A stretch of 64,000 nucleotides of DNA from Saprospiraceae bacterium (GTDB taxonomy: Bacteria; Bacteroidota; Bacteroidia; Chitinophagales; Saprospiraceae), in NCBI GenBank assembly GCA_028285545.1, contig JANQPA010000034.1, positions 1 through 64,000 of the forward strand. The letters run 5' to 3'. Below, piece after piece: positions 7,707 to 17,904 of the stretch (position 1 is its first letter; the number at the start of each line of letters is the position of its first letter). The position numbers and the translations under genes were made by a program. Under the pieces are notes generated by a model that saw only the letters and a program-made list of their open reading frames with translations, searched no databases and was not told the DNA's origin.

Positions 7707-10700
7707 ATGAGAAGAACTTTATACCTGCTTTTTTTACTGTGGCTTCCTGTGACTGCTTTTTCCCAGTTTTGCGGATTAAATGGAAATATAGCTTTTATCA
7801 ATGATTCCGTACAGACTATCAATATTGACATATCTTCTTATGTAAATAATGATCTTTCTTCTCCAACCCAAGGTATTTGTGAAGTAAAATTGAATTTTAG
7901 GCATATAAATGTCAAACATCTAGAACTTTTTTTAGTATCTCCTACTAACGATACTGTACAATTAATAGGCCCCAGACTACCACCGGGTCTACCTACTTTA
8001 GGGAATACCAAAAATTTCGATATTTCATTTTTGCCATGTGGTTCAACTGTTGGCCCCGATCCTTTTCAAAGCAATAATTGGAATAATAATAATGACTTTT
8101 CTCAAATTGATAATTATATAGGCTCTTATTATCCCTTTTCTGGATGTTTAGAAGATTTTAATTCAGGCCCAGTGAATGGGCAATGGAAAATTATTTATTA
8201 CACCTTAGATCCTTTTCCTACGTTATTACTTTCTGAGTTTTTTGAAGTTGAACTCATCTTCTGTGATGATGAAGGTAATCCTTGCTGTGATGCCAATGCC
8301 GGCACTTTTAATGAAATACCTCTTATGGTATGTGAGGGGGACCCAGCCCTTATCGTTTCTCCTGCTCCGGTTTACGCAGCTGGACCACCAGATCCACTAG
8401 AGTATGGTTTCACTTATATGATCTTCAAGAATGGAGTTCTTGATAGTTTGACAGATAATCCGGATCTAACTTCTTATGAAGGAGGACAGTATGAGGTTTG
8501 TGGTTTGTCTTACCGATTAAGTGATAGCTTGAATCTGCCCGATCCTGCGAATAACATCACCCTTACTGCTCTTCGGTCAGATTTGGCTTCTAATGGGGCT
8601 TCCATTTGTGCTGATATTTCAACAGAATGCCTGGAAATAACTATTATTGGACCTTCACAAACGAATCTAAATGAAACCATTTGTGCAGGTGACTCTTTTT
8701 CAGTTGGTATGAGTACTTATACGAGCAGTGGAGTTTATAGAGATACTCTGCCTAATTTTATCGGTTGTGACAGTATCATTGTCCTTGATTTATTGGTTAT
8801 TGACACTTTAAAAGAATCTTTCATGCAGACTATCTGTAATGGTGATTCTATTAATTTTGGAGGACAGTTTCTCGCCTCTGCGGGCGTGTATTCTGATACT
8901 TTAAAATCGGTAGGAGGATGTGATAGTGTGGCAATAATGACTCTGTTTGTGGAGGATGTATTGGTTAGAGATACGGCCGCTACCATTTGTTCTGGGGAAG
9001 CCATTTTCATAGGAGCAGACTCTTTTACTGTAGCGGGTATTCACGAAGTGACGTTTACTACCAATGCCGGATGTGATAGTATTGTCAGACTCAACCTACA
9101 GGTTTTGGCTCCACAGGTTGTTTTTGGACCGGTGGATACCATTAGTTGTAACAACCCTACCGTAACTTTAGATGGTTCTGCTTCAACTCCCCTTATGCAG
9201 GTAGGCTTTACCTGGCTGGATGAATCTGGTCAGGTTATTGGAAACAATGCTACTGTTGATGTAAGTAGGGGAGAGGCTTATTCCCTAATTGTTACTCAAA
9301 ATAGCGGAGGTAAATTTTGTAGTATAAGAGATACGATCATTGTGGAGGCAGATACACTGATCCCAATATCGGATGCGGGCACTCCCGATACTTTGAGTTG
9401 TCAAAACACCAATTTCCTAATCGGCAGCCTGAATTCCTCCCAAGATCCCGATGTTGAATATGAATGGTCAACTACAGATGGTAATATTGTCTCTGGAGAT
9501 GACCAAATACAGGCCTTAATTGATGCACCTGGCACCTATACCTTATTGGTTAGAAAAACCAGCAATGGCTGTACGGATGTAAGTTCGGTAAGGATCGAAC
9601 AAGACATCAATGTTCCTACTGCCTTAATTGCAGCAGCCCCTGATCTTAGTTGCCTTTTGGACAGCCTCCAGTTGGATGGTAGTGGTTCTGCTCAAGGCCC
9701 TAATATAGCTTACACCTGGTCGTCATTGGGAGCAAACCCAATTACGAATGGCAATACTGTAAATCCAACCATCTTTTTCCCGGATACCTATCAATTATTG
9801 GTAAGCGATATAATAACAGGCTGCTCAGATAGTACCACCATTGTGATAGCTACCGATACTTTGAAGCCGGTGTCTCAGATAGCTCCAGTGTCAGACACTT
9901 TATCTTGTGTACTGCCAACTATTACACTTGATGCCACTGGATCAGATAATGGCCCAGGATTCACCTTTTTATGGAGAAGCTTGAATGGAGGTCGAATTAT
10001 CTCCGGAGCTAACACTTTGAATCCGGTAGTAGACACAGCTGGGATTTACAGATTAATTGTCCAAAACACTAGCAATGGATGCAGTTATTCTTCAGAGGTG
10101 GAGGTGCTGGAAAACCTGGTAAATGTCATTGCATTGATTGCAAAATCTAATGATCTCACCTGTACCTTAAGTGAAGCAACACTTGATGCCAAGGGATCTT
10201 TCCCCTTAGTAGGAGGAACCTATCAATGGTCTACTCCTGATGGCAATATTTTAGGAGGAACAAACCAAGATATAATAATGGTTGACCAACCTGGGACCTA
10301 CCAAGTTGTTGTACAAGATATTGCTTCTTCCTGTAAAGATTCGACAACTGTTCAAGTTGTGGTTGATACTTTAAGGCCTACTGCAGAAGCAGGCCCTGGT
10401 TTTACACTGAATTGTACCATTTCCAATGCACCATTAAATAGTGCCGGATCATCATTTGGGCCAGAATTTGATTATTTCTGGACAGGGCCATGTATTGTAA
10501 GTGGAGAAAACACAGGTGCCCCGATTGTAGATTGCGGTGGTACCTACATATTAACGATTACAAATTTAAATAATGGATGTGTTGCTCAGGACAGTGTTGT
10601 AATTTTAGATGAAACAGCACCTCCGGTTGCGGATGCAGGCCCTGATACGATTATCAATTGTTTTAATCCATCTATTCGTCTTGATGGCACTAATTCTGCT

Positions 10701-13700
10701 GCTGGTATCGGACTTAATTATCAGTGGACTGGCCCCGGATTCCTTGATGGAGAAACTACCAATACTCCTCTGATTAACCAAAGCGGAACTTATGTATTGG
10801 ATATCATAAATACCAGCACTGGTTGTACAAATAGTGATACGGTTGTGGTGAGTGTGGATACTCTTAGACCAGTTGCGGATGCAGGCTCTCCACAGTTGGT
10901 AGATTGCAATACCCTTGAGGCAACATTAGGTGGCAATATGACCAGTATCGGGAATGAACTGCAATATGAATGGACGAGCCCCGATGGTCGTTTAACAGGG
11001 CCTTCAGATTCCATATTTACTTTTACCGATTCAGCAGGTTTCTTCCAATTAAAAGTTTTAAATACCATAAATGGTTGTCAGGATTCAGCCACAGTTCAGA
11101 TTACTTTTGATCAGGATTTTCCGGTGGTTGATGCAGGTGCGGATAAAGAACTTAACTGTCTGGTAGATACAGCAATAATTGGGAATTCTTTATCGAATCC
11201 AGAGGTGGTATTCAGTTGGTCAGGGAACGCTTGTTTTCTAGGACCAACCAACCAGCCACAAACTGTAGTCAATTGCAGTGGTGTTTTTATCCTGGAAGCA
11301 AGAGATATTAATAGCGGTTGTATTACGACGGATACAGTTGAGGTAATTGACAATATAATAAACCCTACGGCAGTATTGCCTGATTCTGCCTTTATCAGTT
11401 GTGTGACTGGAAGTGTATTATTAGATGCTTCTGCCTCTGGAGGTGGCCTTTTGAACTGGTTCTTTGAAGGAAATCTCATTGCTCAGGATACAAATATGCT
11501 CGAGGTATCTGATACGGGAATATACAAATTGGTGGTTGGCGATCCATCTTTTGGGTGTAGCGATAGCACCGAGGTAATTGTTAGCTTGGATTGTAGTGTT
11601 TCTGCATCTATTGTCAATCCTTTGTCCTTAACTTGTGAAAGACAACTTGTTCTGTTGGATGGTTCGGCTTCGATGGTTGGCACAGATTCTGCCAGATATG
11701 AATGGAGGGGGCCATCAAATGCTTGTATTTTGAATGGACGAGATAGCTTGATTGCTGAGGTTGCTTGTCCTGGAACCTATACATTGCTTGTAACTAACCT
11801 GGCTGTCGGAATTATGGATTCTGCAGTTGTTGTAGTTAACATCGACACTATTTCACCTGTTGCAGATGCTGGTCTACCCAGTATGCTCACTTGTGACAAT
11901 CCAACTGCACTGCTGGATGCAAATGGTTCTTCTTCAGGCCTGGGCACCAGTTTTCTATGGTTTACCTTTGATGATGATACTCTAAGTAATGCTTTAACAA
12001 CTACTGTTGATAGCGCCGGGGTATATATTTTTGAAATCATAGATGGCAGAAATGGCTGCTCTGCTAGAGATATAGTAGAAATTACTGAAGATAGAAGTGT
12101 TCCAGCCATTAGTTTTGCAAATACTACCTTTCCATGTGTATCAGATAGTCTAAGATTGGAAGCGATCTTAGACCCGGTAGCAGGAAATTACTCACTGCAG
12201 TGGACTGGCCCTTCCATTCTTGCAGATTCCGACAGCTTAAGAGTACTCATAGGGGTAGAAGGAACATATAGTCTTACTGTTGAAAATAATGATAATGGAT
12301 GTGTTGTGCAAAGTGATGTGCTGGTGACCCCTGAGGATTGCCCACCATGTGTTACGGTTGCTTTGCCTGATACCATTAGATGTAATATGCCTGTGGTGGA
12401 TTTGACGGCTACTCTTTGTGAAACCTGTGTCAATTGCAGTTTTGCCTGGCAGACTAATGATGGGAGCATTATTGCTGGAACAAATACCTTAAATGCGCAA
12501 GTAGATGCTCCCGGCAATTATACTCTAGTTGTCAGCAATAACGATAATGGTTTGTCAACTACCTTAAGAGTAGAGGTCTTTGGGGATACTCTTGCCCCTA
12601 TTGTTAACGCTGGTTTAGATCAAAACCTGAATTGTGCTAATCCAAGGCTGGATATAATTGGAATGTCAACTGGGACTAATCTGAGCTATCGGTGGTTTGA
12701 ATCAGGAAACAATGCCCTAACTCTGTCTACAGATTCTATAGTTAGTATAAATCAGATAGGAACCTATACTTTTGAAGTTACAAATGTCGATAATGGCTGT
12801 TTCAATACAGATGAAATTTCAATTGGGATTGATACCCTAAGTCCTATATCGGAAGCAGGGCCTCCTAAATTGATCAATTGTATTGATGATTTTGCAAGGC
12901 TGGAAGGAGAAAATTCATCTACTGGATTTAACTTCCTTTATGAATGGTCAAGCAGCCCGGGAGGAAACATTCAAACTGGGATTAATTCAGCCAATCCAAT
13001 TGTAAATACAGGAGCTACCTACTTTTTGATTATTACCGATGCCAATAATGGTTGTACAGCAATTGATAGTGTGCTGGTAACAGAAGATACTGCCCCTCCT
13101 GCCATTCAACCGATTAACGATGAGATGTTGAATTGTAATCAGACTGATGTGGTCTTGCAGGGAAATCTTCCTGCCCAAGGCAATTTCACCCCCCAATGGT
13201 GCTTATTGAATGAAATGGGGGATACCGTGTTTTGTCAAAACACCATTGATTTGCAGGTTTCTGATGCTGGGAATTATCGTTTTTCTGTTTTAAATGAAGA
13301 TTCAGGGTGTTCTAATGAAACCATCGTAGTTGTAGGTGTCGATACCCTCAGCCCGCTTGTTGATGCCGGTACAAGCCAGGATCTTACTTGTACTACTGCC
13401 TCTTTGGACCTGGAAGGCTTTTTAATATCAGGTGAAGCCAATATTGATATTTTATGGACTGCTCAAAATGGTTCTCAGATTTCGGATTCTTTTAATTTAC
13501 AGACAGAGATTTCTAGTCCAGATATTTATTATCTAAACATTACCAATACAGATAATGGCTGTGTCGGGATTGATAGCATCTTTGTAAATTTAGATGATCG
13601 ATTTCCAACAGTTAGTATAAATCCTCCAGATCTTATCAATTGTAATCAGAGTGACATTAGATTGGATGCTTCGGCTGTTGCTGCAACGAATCGCCTGGGG

Positions 13701-15392
13701 GCATTATGGTCAACAGCAGATGGGCAGTTTATTGGTTCATTCGACATATTAAACCCAAGGGTTCGTCAGGCAGGTACCTATATTTTGACCATTACAGACC
13801 TAGGAAATGGCTGTGTCATCCAGGATTCTGTAGAGGTATTGGAAGATTTTCAAGCTCCTGATGTTGTTTTGGATACGTTGGACGGAACTCTTATTACTTG
13901 TGATAATGATATTATTGATCTTTCCTTTGCCGCTTCCACCTCAGCAAGTGGTTTGGATTTAGATTTCATTTATAAGCTAAATGGGCTTGACCTTCCAAGT
14001 AGCCCCCCATTGACTGGAACCAATGTCGCTGGAAATTATGAGGTTATAGGTATTGATCCACAAAACGGTTGCCAGGATACTGTTCGTTTTCAGATAAATC
14101 AAAATACAACTGTTCCTGCTATAGGTATCATGGCCGCTCCGGCTTTAAGCTGTAATCAGAGTAGTTCCAGAATAGATGCTACAAATTCGGTCCAGGGAAA
14201 TCAATATTTGTATCAATGGACTGGCCCCGGCGCTATTTTGCCTACCATAGATCCCTTAGTTATTGAAGTGACCGATCCTGGTACCTATCAGTTAATGATT
14301 ACGGATACCTTAAATGGATGTACCAGCATGGCTAATGCTGTAGTTGTTTTAGATACGATGAGTCCCTTTGTACAGATTGCGGAACCCCTGTTATTAGACT
14401 GCCAGAATGTTTTAATTGAACTGGATGGTAGTGCTACTGGCTCGGGAGGAGGCTATATTTTTGAATGGACATCCGTATTGGGGGGAGAAATCATTTCCGG
14501 ACTAAATAGTTCTGTTGCACGAGTTGATAGTGCAGGTGTATATACTTTAAGGGTTACAGATACCCGAAACGGTTGTACGGGAACAGGAGTAGTAAATGTT
14601 GTGAATGATGGCCAACCCATTGGAGATGTAGATTTTACCATTTTACCACCGGACTGTAGAGGAGATGGAACTGGAGAAATTCAGGTTGGCGCTATAACTG
14701 GTGGGGTAGGCCCATTTTCTTTTGCAATGGATAGTGATCTCTTTCTCACTCAGAATTTCTTTAGAAATCTAAGTCCGGATACTACCCATATTCTTAAGGT
14801 AATGGATTCCAGAGGATGTATTAAAGAAGTCAGCTTTAGTTTTCCTGAAATTACCCCTTTAGAAGTAGAGTTAGGACCTGATCAAAATATAAATCTTGGA
14901 GATAGTATTCGAATTGAAGCCCTGGTCAACAGGGGATATGATTCTCTAAGATGGTCTCCTTTTGGAACTTCCGGTGATCCCTCCCAGGCTATGCAAGTTC
15001 TTAAGCCTTTGGAGACAACTGTTTATAAGGTATTTGTTCGTGACTCTCTTGAGTGTACTGCGGAGGGAACAGTGATCATAACGGTAAATACTCCAGAGAG
15101 TTTGTTTTTCCCTACGGCCTTTTCACCAGATGGAAATGGGAATAATGATGTGTATTACATTTTTGCAGATGATGATGTTCAACAGATTAAAACCTTTTTC
15201 ATTTTTGACAGGTGGGGCACTCTTGTTTTTGAACAAACTAATTTTCAACCCAATGACCCTAATTTTGGCTGGGACGGAACTTTCAAGGGCAGACGGATGA
15301 AACCTGCTGTATTTGTATTTACTGCAGAAGTGGAATACATAGATGGAAGAACGGAGTTGTTAAAAGGAGATTTTGTTTTACTAAACAGATAA
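7707..15392 (+). CDS. Giant T9SS-exported multi-domain surface protein
   Basis: The 2561-residue protein has a signal peptide ending in TAFSQ and an N-terminal proprotein-convertase P-like domain at about 25-190 (HLELFLVSPTNDTVQL, GSYYPFSGCLEDFNSGPVNG). Three short repeats follow at about 320-465 with the pattern C-x-GDS...GVY-x-DTL...GCDSI. Then come about 22 Ig/PKD-like repeats (about 468-2303), averaging 83 residues. Each runs DT-x(2)-P...L-x-C...LDG...W...G-T-Y...NGC...D, usually with two cysteines that could form a disulfide. A SprB-like segment, a PKD-like domain and a CHU_C gliding-motility-type C-terminal domain (FFPTAFSPDGNGNND to the end) complete it. The last is the type B sorting signal of the type IX secretion system, so an exported, probably adhesive surface role is inferred. 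It is transcribed alone. Confidence 0.92.
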   Translation: MRRTLYLLFLLWLPVTAFSQFCGLNGNIAFINDSVQTINIDISSYVNNDLSSPTQGICEVKLNFRHINVKHLELFLVSPTNDTVQLIGPRLPPGLPTLGNTKNFDISFLPCGSTVGPDPFQSNNWNNNNDFSQIDNYIGSYYPFSGCLEDFNSGPVNGQWKIIYYTLDPFPTLLLSEFFEVELIFCDDEGNPCCDANAGTFNEIPLMVCEGDPALIVSPAPVYAAGPPDPLEYGFTYMIFKNGVLDSLTDNPDLTSYEGGQYEVCGLSYRLSDSLNLPDPANNITLTALRSDLASNGASICADISTECLEITIIGPSQTNLNETICAGDSFSVGMSTYTSSGVYRDTLPNFIGCDSIIVLDLLVIDTLKESFMQTICNGDSINFGGQFLASAGVYSDTLKSVGGCDSVAIMTLFVEDVLVRDTAATICSGEAIFIGADSFTVAGIHEVTFTTNAGCDSIVRLNLQVLAPQVVFGPVDTISCNNPTVTLDGSASTPLMQVGFTWLDESGQVIGNNATVDVSRGEAYSLIVTQNSGGKFCSIRDTIIVEADTLIPISDAGTPDTLSCQNTNFLIGSLNSSQDPDVEYEWSTTDGNIVSGDDQIQALIDAPGTYTLLVRKTSNGCTDVSSVRIEQDINVPTALIAAAPDLSCLLDSLQLDGSGSAQGPNIAYTWSSLGANPITNGNTVNPTIFFPDTYQLLVSDIITGCSDSTTIVIATDTLKPVSQIAPVSDTLSCVLPTITLDATGSDNGPGFTFLWRSLNGGRIISGANTLNPVVDTAGIYRLIVQNTSNGCSYSSEVEVLENLVNVIALIAKSNDLTCTLSEATLDAKGSFPLVGGTYQWSTPDGNILGGTNQDIIMVDQPGTYQVVVQDIASSCKDSTTVQVVVDTLRPTAEAGPGFTLNCTISNAPLNSAGSSFGPEFDYFWTGPCIVSGENTGAPIVDCGGTYILTITNLNNGCVAQDSVVILDETAPPVADAGPDTIINCFNPSIRLDGTNSAAGIGLNYQWTGPGFLDGETTNTPLINQSGTYVLDIINTSTGCTNSDTVVVSVDTLRPVADAGSPQLVDCNTLEATLGGNMTSIGNELQYEWTSPDGRLTGPSDSIFTFTDSAGFFQLKVLNTINGCQDSATVQITFDQDFPVVDAGADKELNCLVDTAIIGNSLSNPEVVFSWSGNACFLGPTNQPQTVVNCSGVFILEARDINSGCITTDTVEVIDNIINPTAVLPDSAFISCVTGSVLLDASASGGGLLNWFFEGNLIAQDTNMLEVSDTGIYKLVVGDPSFGCSDSTEVIVSLDCSVSASIVNPLSLTCERQLVLLDGSASMVGTDSARYEWRGPSNACILNGRDSLIAEVACPGTYTLLVTNLAVGIMDSAVVVVNIDTISPVADAGLPSMLTCDNPTALLDANGSSSGLGTSFLWFTFDDDTLSNALTTTVDSAGVYIFEIIDGRNGCSARDIVEITEDRSVPAISFANTTFPCVSDSLRLEAILDPVAGNYSLQWTGPSILADSDSLRVLIGVEGTYSLTVENNDNGCVVQSDVLVTPEDCPPCVTVALPDTIRCNMPVVDLTATLCETCVNCSFAWQTNDGSIIAGTNTLNAQVDAPGNYTLVVSNNDNGLSTTLRVEVFGDTLAPIVNAGLDQNLNCANPRLDIIGMSTGTNLSYRWFESGNNALTLSTDSIVSINQIGTYTFEVTNVDNGCFNTDEISIGIDTLSPISEAGPPKLINCIDDFARLEGENSSTGFNFLYEWSSSPGGNIQTGINSANPIVNTGATYFLIITDANNGCTAIDSVLVTEDTAPPAIQPINDEMLNCNQTDVVLQGNLPAQGNFTPQWCLLNEMGDTVFCQNTIDLQVSDAGNYRFSVLNEDSGCSNETIVVVGVDTLSPLVDAGTSQDLTCTTASLDLEGFLISGEANIDILWTAQNGSQISDSFNLQTEISSPDIYYLNITNTDNGCVGIDSIFVNLDDRFPTVSINPPDLINCNQSDIRLDASAVAATNRLGALWSTADGQFIGSFDILNPRVRQAGTYILTITDLGNGCVIQDSVEVLEDFQAPDVVLDTLDGTLITCDNDIIDLSFAASTSASGLDLDFIYKLNGLDLPSSPPLTGTNVAGNYEVIGIDPQNGCQDTVRFQINQNTTVPAIGIMAAPALSCNQSSSRIDATNSVQGNQYLYQWTGPGAILPTIDPLVIEVTDPGTYQLMITDTLNGCTSMANAVVVLDTMSPFVQIAEPLLLDCQNVLIELDGSATGSGGGYIFEWTSVLGGEIISGLNSSVARVDSAGVYTLRVTDTRNGCTGTGVVNVVNDGQPIGDVDFTILPPDCRGDGTGEIQVGAITGGVGPFSFAMDSDLFLTQNFFRNLSPDTTHILKVMDSRGCIKEVSFSFPEITPLEVELGPDQNINLGDSIRIEALVNRGYDSLRWSPFGTSGDPSQAMQVLKPLETTVYKVFVRDSLECTAEGTVIITVNTPESLFFPTAFSPDGNGNNDVYYIFADDDVQQIKTFFIFDRWGTLVFEQTNFQPNDPNFGWDGTFKGRRMKPAVFVFTAEVEYIDGRTELLKGDFVLLNR

Positions 15393-15435
15393 AAGGAATG
15401 GCCGACAGCTGTCGGCCATTCCTTTTATCTGTTTA
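15382..15435. terminator. 54-bp perfect palindrome, bidirectional terminator
   Basis: Every base from 15382 to 15408 pairs with 15409 to 15435. The GC core GGAATGGCCGACAG is flanked by A and T runs, so either strand folds into a hairpin followed by TTTT. The palindrome also contains the final Asn-Arg codons and stop codon of both convergent genes, which therefore end with identical bases. Confidence 0.9.
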
Positions 15436-16309
15436 AAGCCTTTTTCCATTGATCAATTTGCTGGTTGTATCTCCAGATCCATTCTTTGTTTTTTCCTGTT
15501 TTCATAAAAATTGCCAGACCTATCTGAGAACTTTTTATAGCTTCCTCATATCGATTTAGTTTACCCAGAATCTCTGCTTTGTAGAGGTGAAAATAACTGA
15601 CATTTTTCAGTTCAATGGCTTTATTTACCCAATTTAAGGCCTGGTCTAAATCATGATCAATATCTAGGAAATACATGGCTGCATGTAGATAATTATGAGA
15701 AACCATCATTGGACTGTCATGGTCATCTGGTTTTTGAAGTTCTCTATCGATTACGGCCATCATTTCTTTATGTTGAGCCTCTTCATCAATTTTTAATTGG
15801 AAAGGAATTGCCAGGTTTTCCCAATATAATTTGATATCTGCCTGTATTTTAGAAAGATTCTCGAAAGCTATAGTGAAAGATTCATGATAGTGAATTGATT
15901 TTTGGGTTTTAACCTTGAAACGGAACAAATCCTTTTCCTCTTTATACCCATAATGGCCCCATAAACTGGTATCGGTATTAATGATGATGGTCCATTCTTC
16001 AGGGTTTGGAATGGTGTATAAGGCATAAGTTCCTTTCGGGAGTTTATGGTCATTCAAAAAGACATCCTTGGATACATTTATTTTAGTATTGGCATTGGCT
16101 CCGGTACGCCAAACACTATTCCAGGGAATCATTTCACCAAATAAGGCTCGTCCATTCATGTTAGGGCGACTGTAACTAATACTAATATCGGTAAAGCCAA
16201 TTTGCTGTTCAACTTTAGCCAATTGACTTTCTTGAGGAATATTTACCTGACTTTTTAATTCAAGAGTTGCTCCAAGGATAAAAAAAAGGAGGATAATAGA
16301 TCTTTTCAT
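15425..16309 (-). CDS. DUF2911 protein with C-terminal TPR-like repeats
   Basis: The 294-residue product has a signal peptide (about 20 residues, ending near LKSQ). The DUF2911 domain spans about 25-175 (ISYSRPNMNGRALFG, PWNSVWRTGANANT, LPKGTYALYTIPN). A tetratricopeptide-like helical tail covers about 190-290 (YFLDIDHDLDQALNWVNKAI, YEEAIKSSQIGL). DUF2911 proteins are common periplasmic proteins in Bacteroidota with no established activity. The stop codon lies in the 54-bp palindrome shared with the giant gene. Confidence 0.85.
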   Translation of the reverse strand: MKRSIILLFFILGATLELKSQVNIPQESQLAKVEQQIGFTDISISYSRPNMNGRALFGEMIPWNSVWRTGANANTKINVSKDVFLNDHKLPKGTYALYTIPNPEEWTIIINTDTSLWGHYGYKEEKDLFRFKVKTQKSIHYHESFTIAFENLSKIQADIKLYWENLAIPFQLKIDEEAQHKEMMAVIDRELQKPDDHDSPMMVSHNYLHAAMYFLDIDHDLDQALNWVNKAIELKNVSYFHLYKAEILGKLNRYEEAIKSSQIGLAIFMKTGKNKEWIWRYNQQIDQWKKALNR

Positions 16310-16396
16310 AATTTTTTAGCCAAAAAAAAGAGGAATGGGGCAAAATAACCACATTTTAAACCTTGTTGAAGTCCATACAGGCCGACTTGGACAGGT

Positions 16397-17449
16397 TTAT
16401 TTATTTTCACCTGATTTTTTAAATTCACTGGGAGTGAGTCCTGTTTGTCTTTTAAAAATGAGATTGAAACTTGATTTAGAAGAAAAGCCAGACTCCTGAG
16501 CAATTCCCATAATGGATAAGTGATCAAATTGATGGTCACATAATTTACTTTTTGCCGCCTCAATTCGGTAGTGATTAATAAAGGCATTAAAGCTCTTGCC
16601 CAGGTGGTGATTTAATAATTCTGAGATTTCATGTCTACTAAGGCCAGTATAGATAGACAGTTTTTGCAAGTTGAGCTGCTGGTCAAGGTAAAGCTCTTTT
16701 TTTTCAACCTGAAGAATTAGTTGTTTAAGTTTTAGAGGCAGAGCTCCGGTTTTTTTAGGATGAATAGCATAAACCACTAAAGAACTTAAAAAGGACTTGG
16801 GCTTGGTCATGGCTTTATACCCCATTCTATAAAATATTCCGGTTAGCATTAAGTAGGGTAAAGTAGCCGGGTGAAAACCTAAAAATGGCCTTGAATATGC
16901 CACCAAATTCATAATAAAAACAGGAAGAAAAAATAAAGGGAATGCTATTTTCAGCAGTCTTGCGGGTGTACTATTTGTAGCAATTTTTAAGCTAAGGTCT
17001 TCATGGAACTTATTTATGATAAAAAATATCGATGCTGCTCCATAGGCTATTGCAGACCACAAGGTTGCATAGGAGTAACATGAACAAAGATTAAATACTG
17101 GATAAACAAGATGGGTGTAAAATAGTAGGAAAGGAACAAGGTGTACTAAGTCATTTGCATGAAGCTTTCGTGGATTCAACTGCAATCGAATAAATAAAAA
17201 TAGAGCTGGTCCTACCAATAATAAAAGCAGCAGAGTTGAATTCTTAATAAAATTCCAACTTGGAGAAATAATATCCAGATCAACAAAGGGGAAGATGGCC
17301 AGTCGTAAGGAGAGGATAATAAAAGCAATGCATAATAATAAATGAGAATTATTCGGTCCTTTTTTATTTAAGATGGCCAATGCCAAAAGGAAGCCCTGAG
17401 CAGCTCCTATTAGTATGATCAAATGTAGCAGTTGCACATCCTTTACCAT
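16397..17449 (-). CDS. Membrane-anchored AraC-family regulator (7TM-AraC)
   Basis: The 350-residue protein has about seven hydrophobic helices in its first 220 residues. The C-terminal AraC-type domain has two helix-turn-helices (LQKLSIYTGLSRHEISELLNHHLGKSFNAFI; SIMGIAQESGFSSKSSFNLIFKRQTGLTPSEFKK). Such proteins are thought to sense a signal in or outside the membrane and act on DNA. The ATG at 17449 gives MVKDVQLLHLIILIGAAQG; the longer frame from 17542 would encode heptamer-repeat sequence. The same architecture recurs at 26913-28034. The DUF2911 gene lies 87 bases downstream on the same strand, so they may be cotranscribed. Confidence 0.88.
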   Translation of the reverse strand: MVKDVQLLHLIILIGAAQGFLLALAILNKKGPNNSHLLLCIAFIILSLRLAIFPFVDLDIISPSWNFIKNSTLLLLLLVGPALFLFIRLQLNPRKLHANDLVHLVPFLLFYTHLVYPVFNLCSCYSYATLWSAIAYGAASIFFIINKFHEDLSLKIATNSTPARLLKIAFPLFFLPVFIMNLVAYSRPFLGFHPATLPYLMLTGIFYRMGYKAMTKPKSFLSSLVVYAIHPKKTGALPLKLKQLILQVEKKELYLDQQLNLQKLSIYTGLSRHEISELLNHHLGKSFNAFINHYRIEAAKSKLCDHQFDHLSIMGIAQESGFSSKSSFNLIFKRQTGLTPSEFKKSGENK

Positions 17450-17458
17450 TTTATTAGT

Positions 17459-17545
17459 ATTGGGTAGTGAGTAGTGAGTAGTGAGTAATGAGGATAATAA
17501 ATCGATTTTACTCAATCCTTGGTACTCATTACTCAGTACCAAAAT
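17459..17545. repeat. Heptamer array upstream of the 7TM-AraC gene
   Basis: TAGTGAG occurs three times and TAATGAG once on the left. On the right are TACTCAA, TACTCAT, TACTCAG and TACCAAA, giving an imperfect inverted repeat with a central spacer near 17495-17510. It lies directly upstream of the start codon at 17449 on the minus strand, so it would be in the 5' leader. Confidence 0.75.
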
Positions 17546-17655
17546 TAAGGTTTTACAGCGGTTTTTTCTCTAAAGGAAAAGTTAGGGTGTAAAAATAAAA
17601 AAGGGGTGATCCGAAGACCACCCCTTAAAAAACACCTAAAACCCATATTCATATC

Positions 17656-17727
17656 ATGAAAACCTTCTTTCGTTATTATAAACACTCCAAAAAGGAGGTT
17701 TCGTTTATTTATTTTTTAAGATTATGA
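17656..17727 (+). CDS. Possible 23-residue peptide in the hairpin array
   Basis: The frame begins MKTFFRYYKHSKKEVSF and ends at TGA 17725-17727. Its first four codons and upstream 20 bases match the frame at 17821, and both continue with a KH...SF pattern. No homology or start signal confirms translation; the conserved bases may belong to a minus-strand RNA. Confidence 0.2.
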   Translation: MKTFFRYYKHSKKEVSFIYFLRL

Positions 17728-17820
17728 ATAATTTAACAAGGTATTTACGGTTTCGTTAAAAGCAGGAGGGGAAAATTAACCCCTCCTGAAATATTAACAC
17801 CTAAAACCCATATTCATATC

Positions 17821-17904
17821 ATGAAAACCTTCAATTCTCTATTAATTAAACATAAAATCACTACCATTTCGTTCCATCTTTCAGGTTTTTTTGAAAATAT
17901 TTAA
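17821..17904 (+). CDS. Possible 27-residue peptide in the hairpin array
   Basis: The frame begins MKTFNSLLIKHKITTISF and ends at TAA 17902-17904. It shares its first four codons, KH and SF positions with the frame at 17656. As there, translation is uncertain. Confidence 0.2.
   Translation: MKTFNSLLIKHKITTISFHLSGFFENI

Noticed and set aside
8735-14641. Minus-strand frames inside the giant gene
   Set aside because: They are shadows of the repeat-rich coding strand and show no protein motifs.
17450-17542. 31-residue extension of the 7TM-AraC regulator
   Set aside because: Encoded by the heptamer array; MVKDVQLLHL at 17449 matches the paralogue start.
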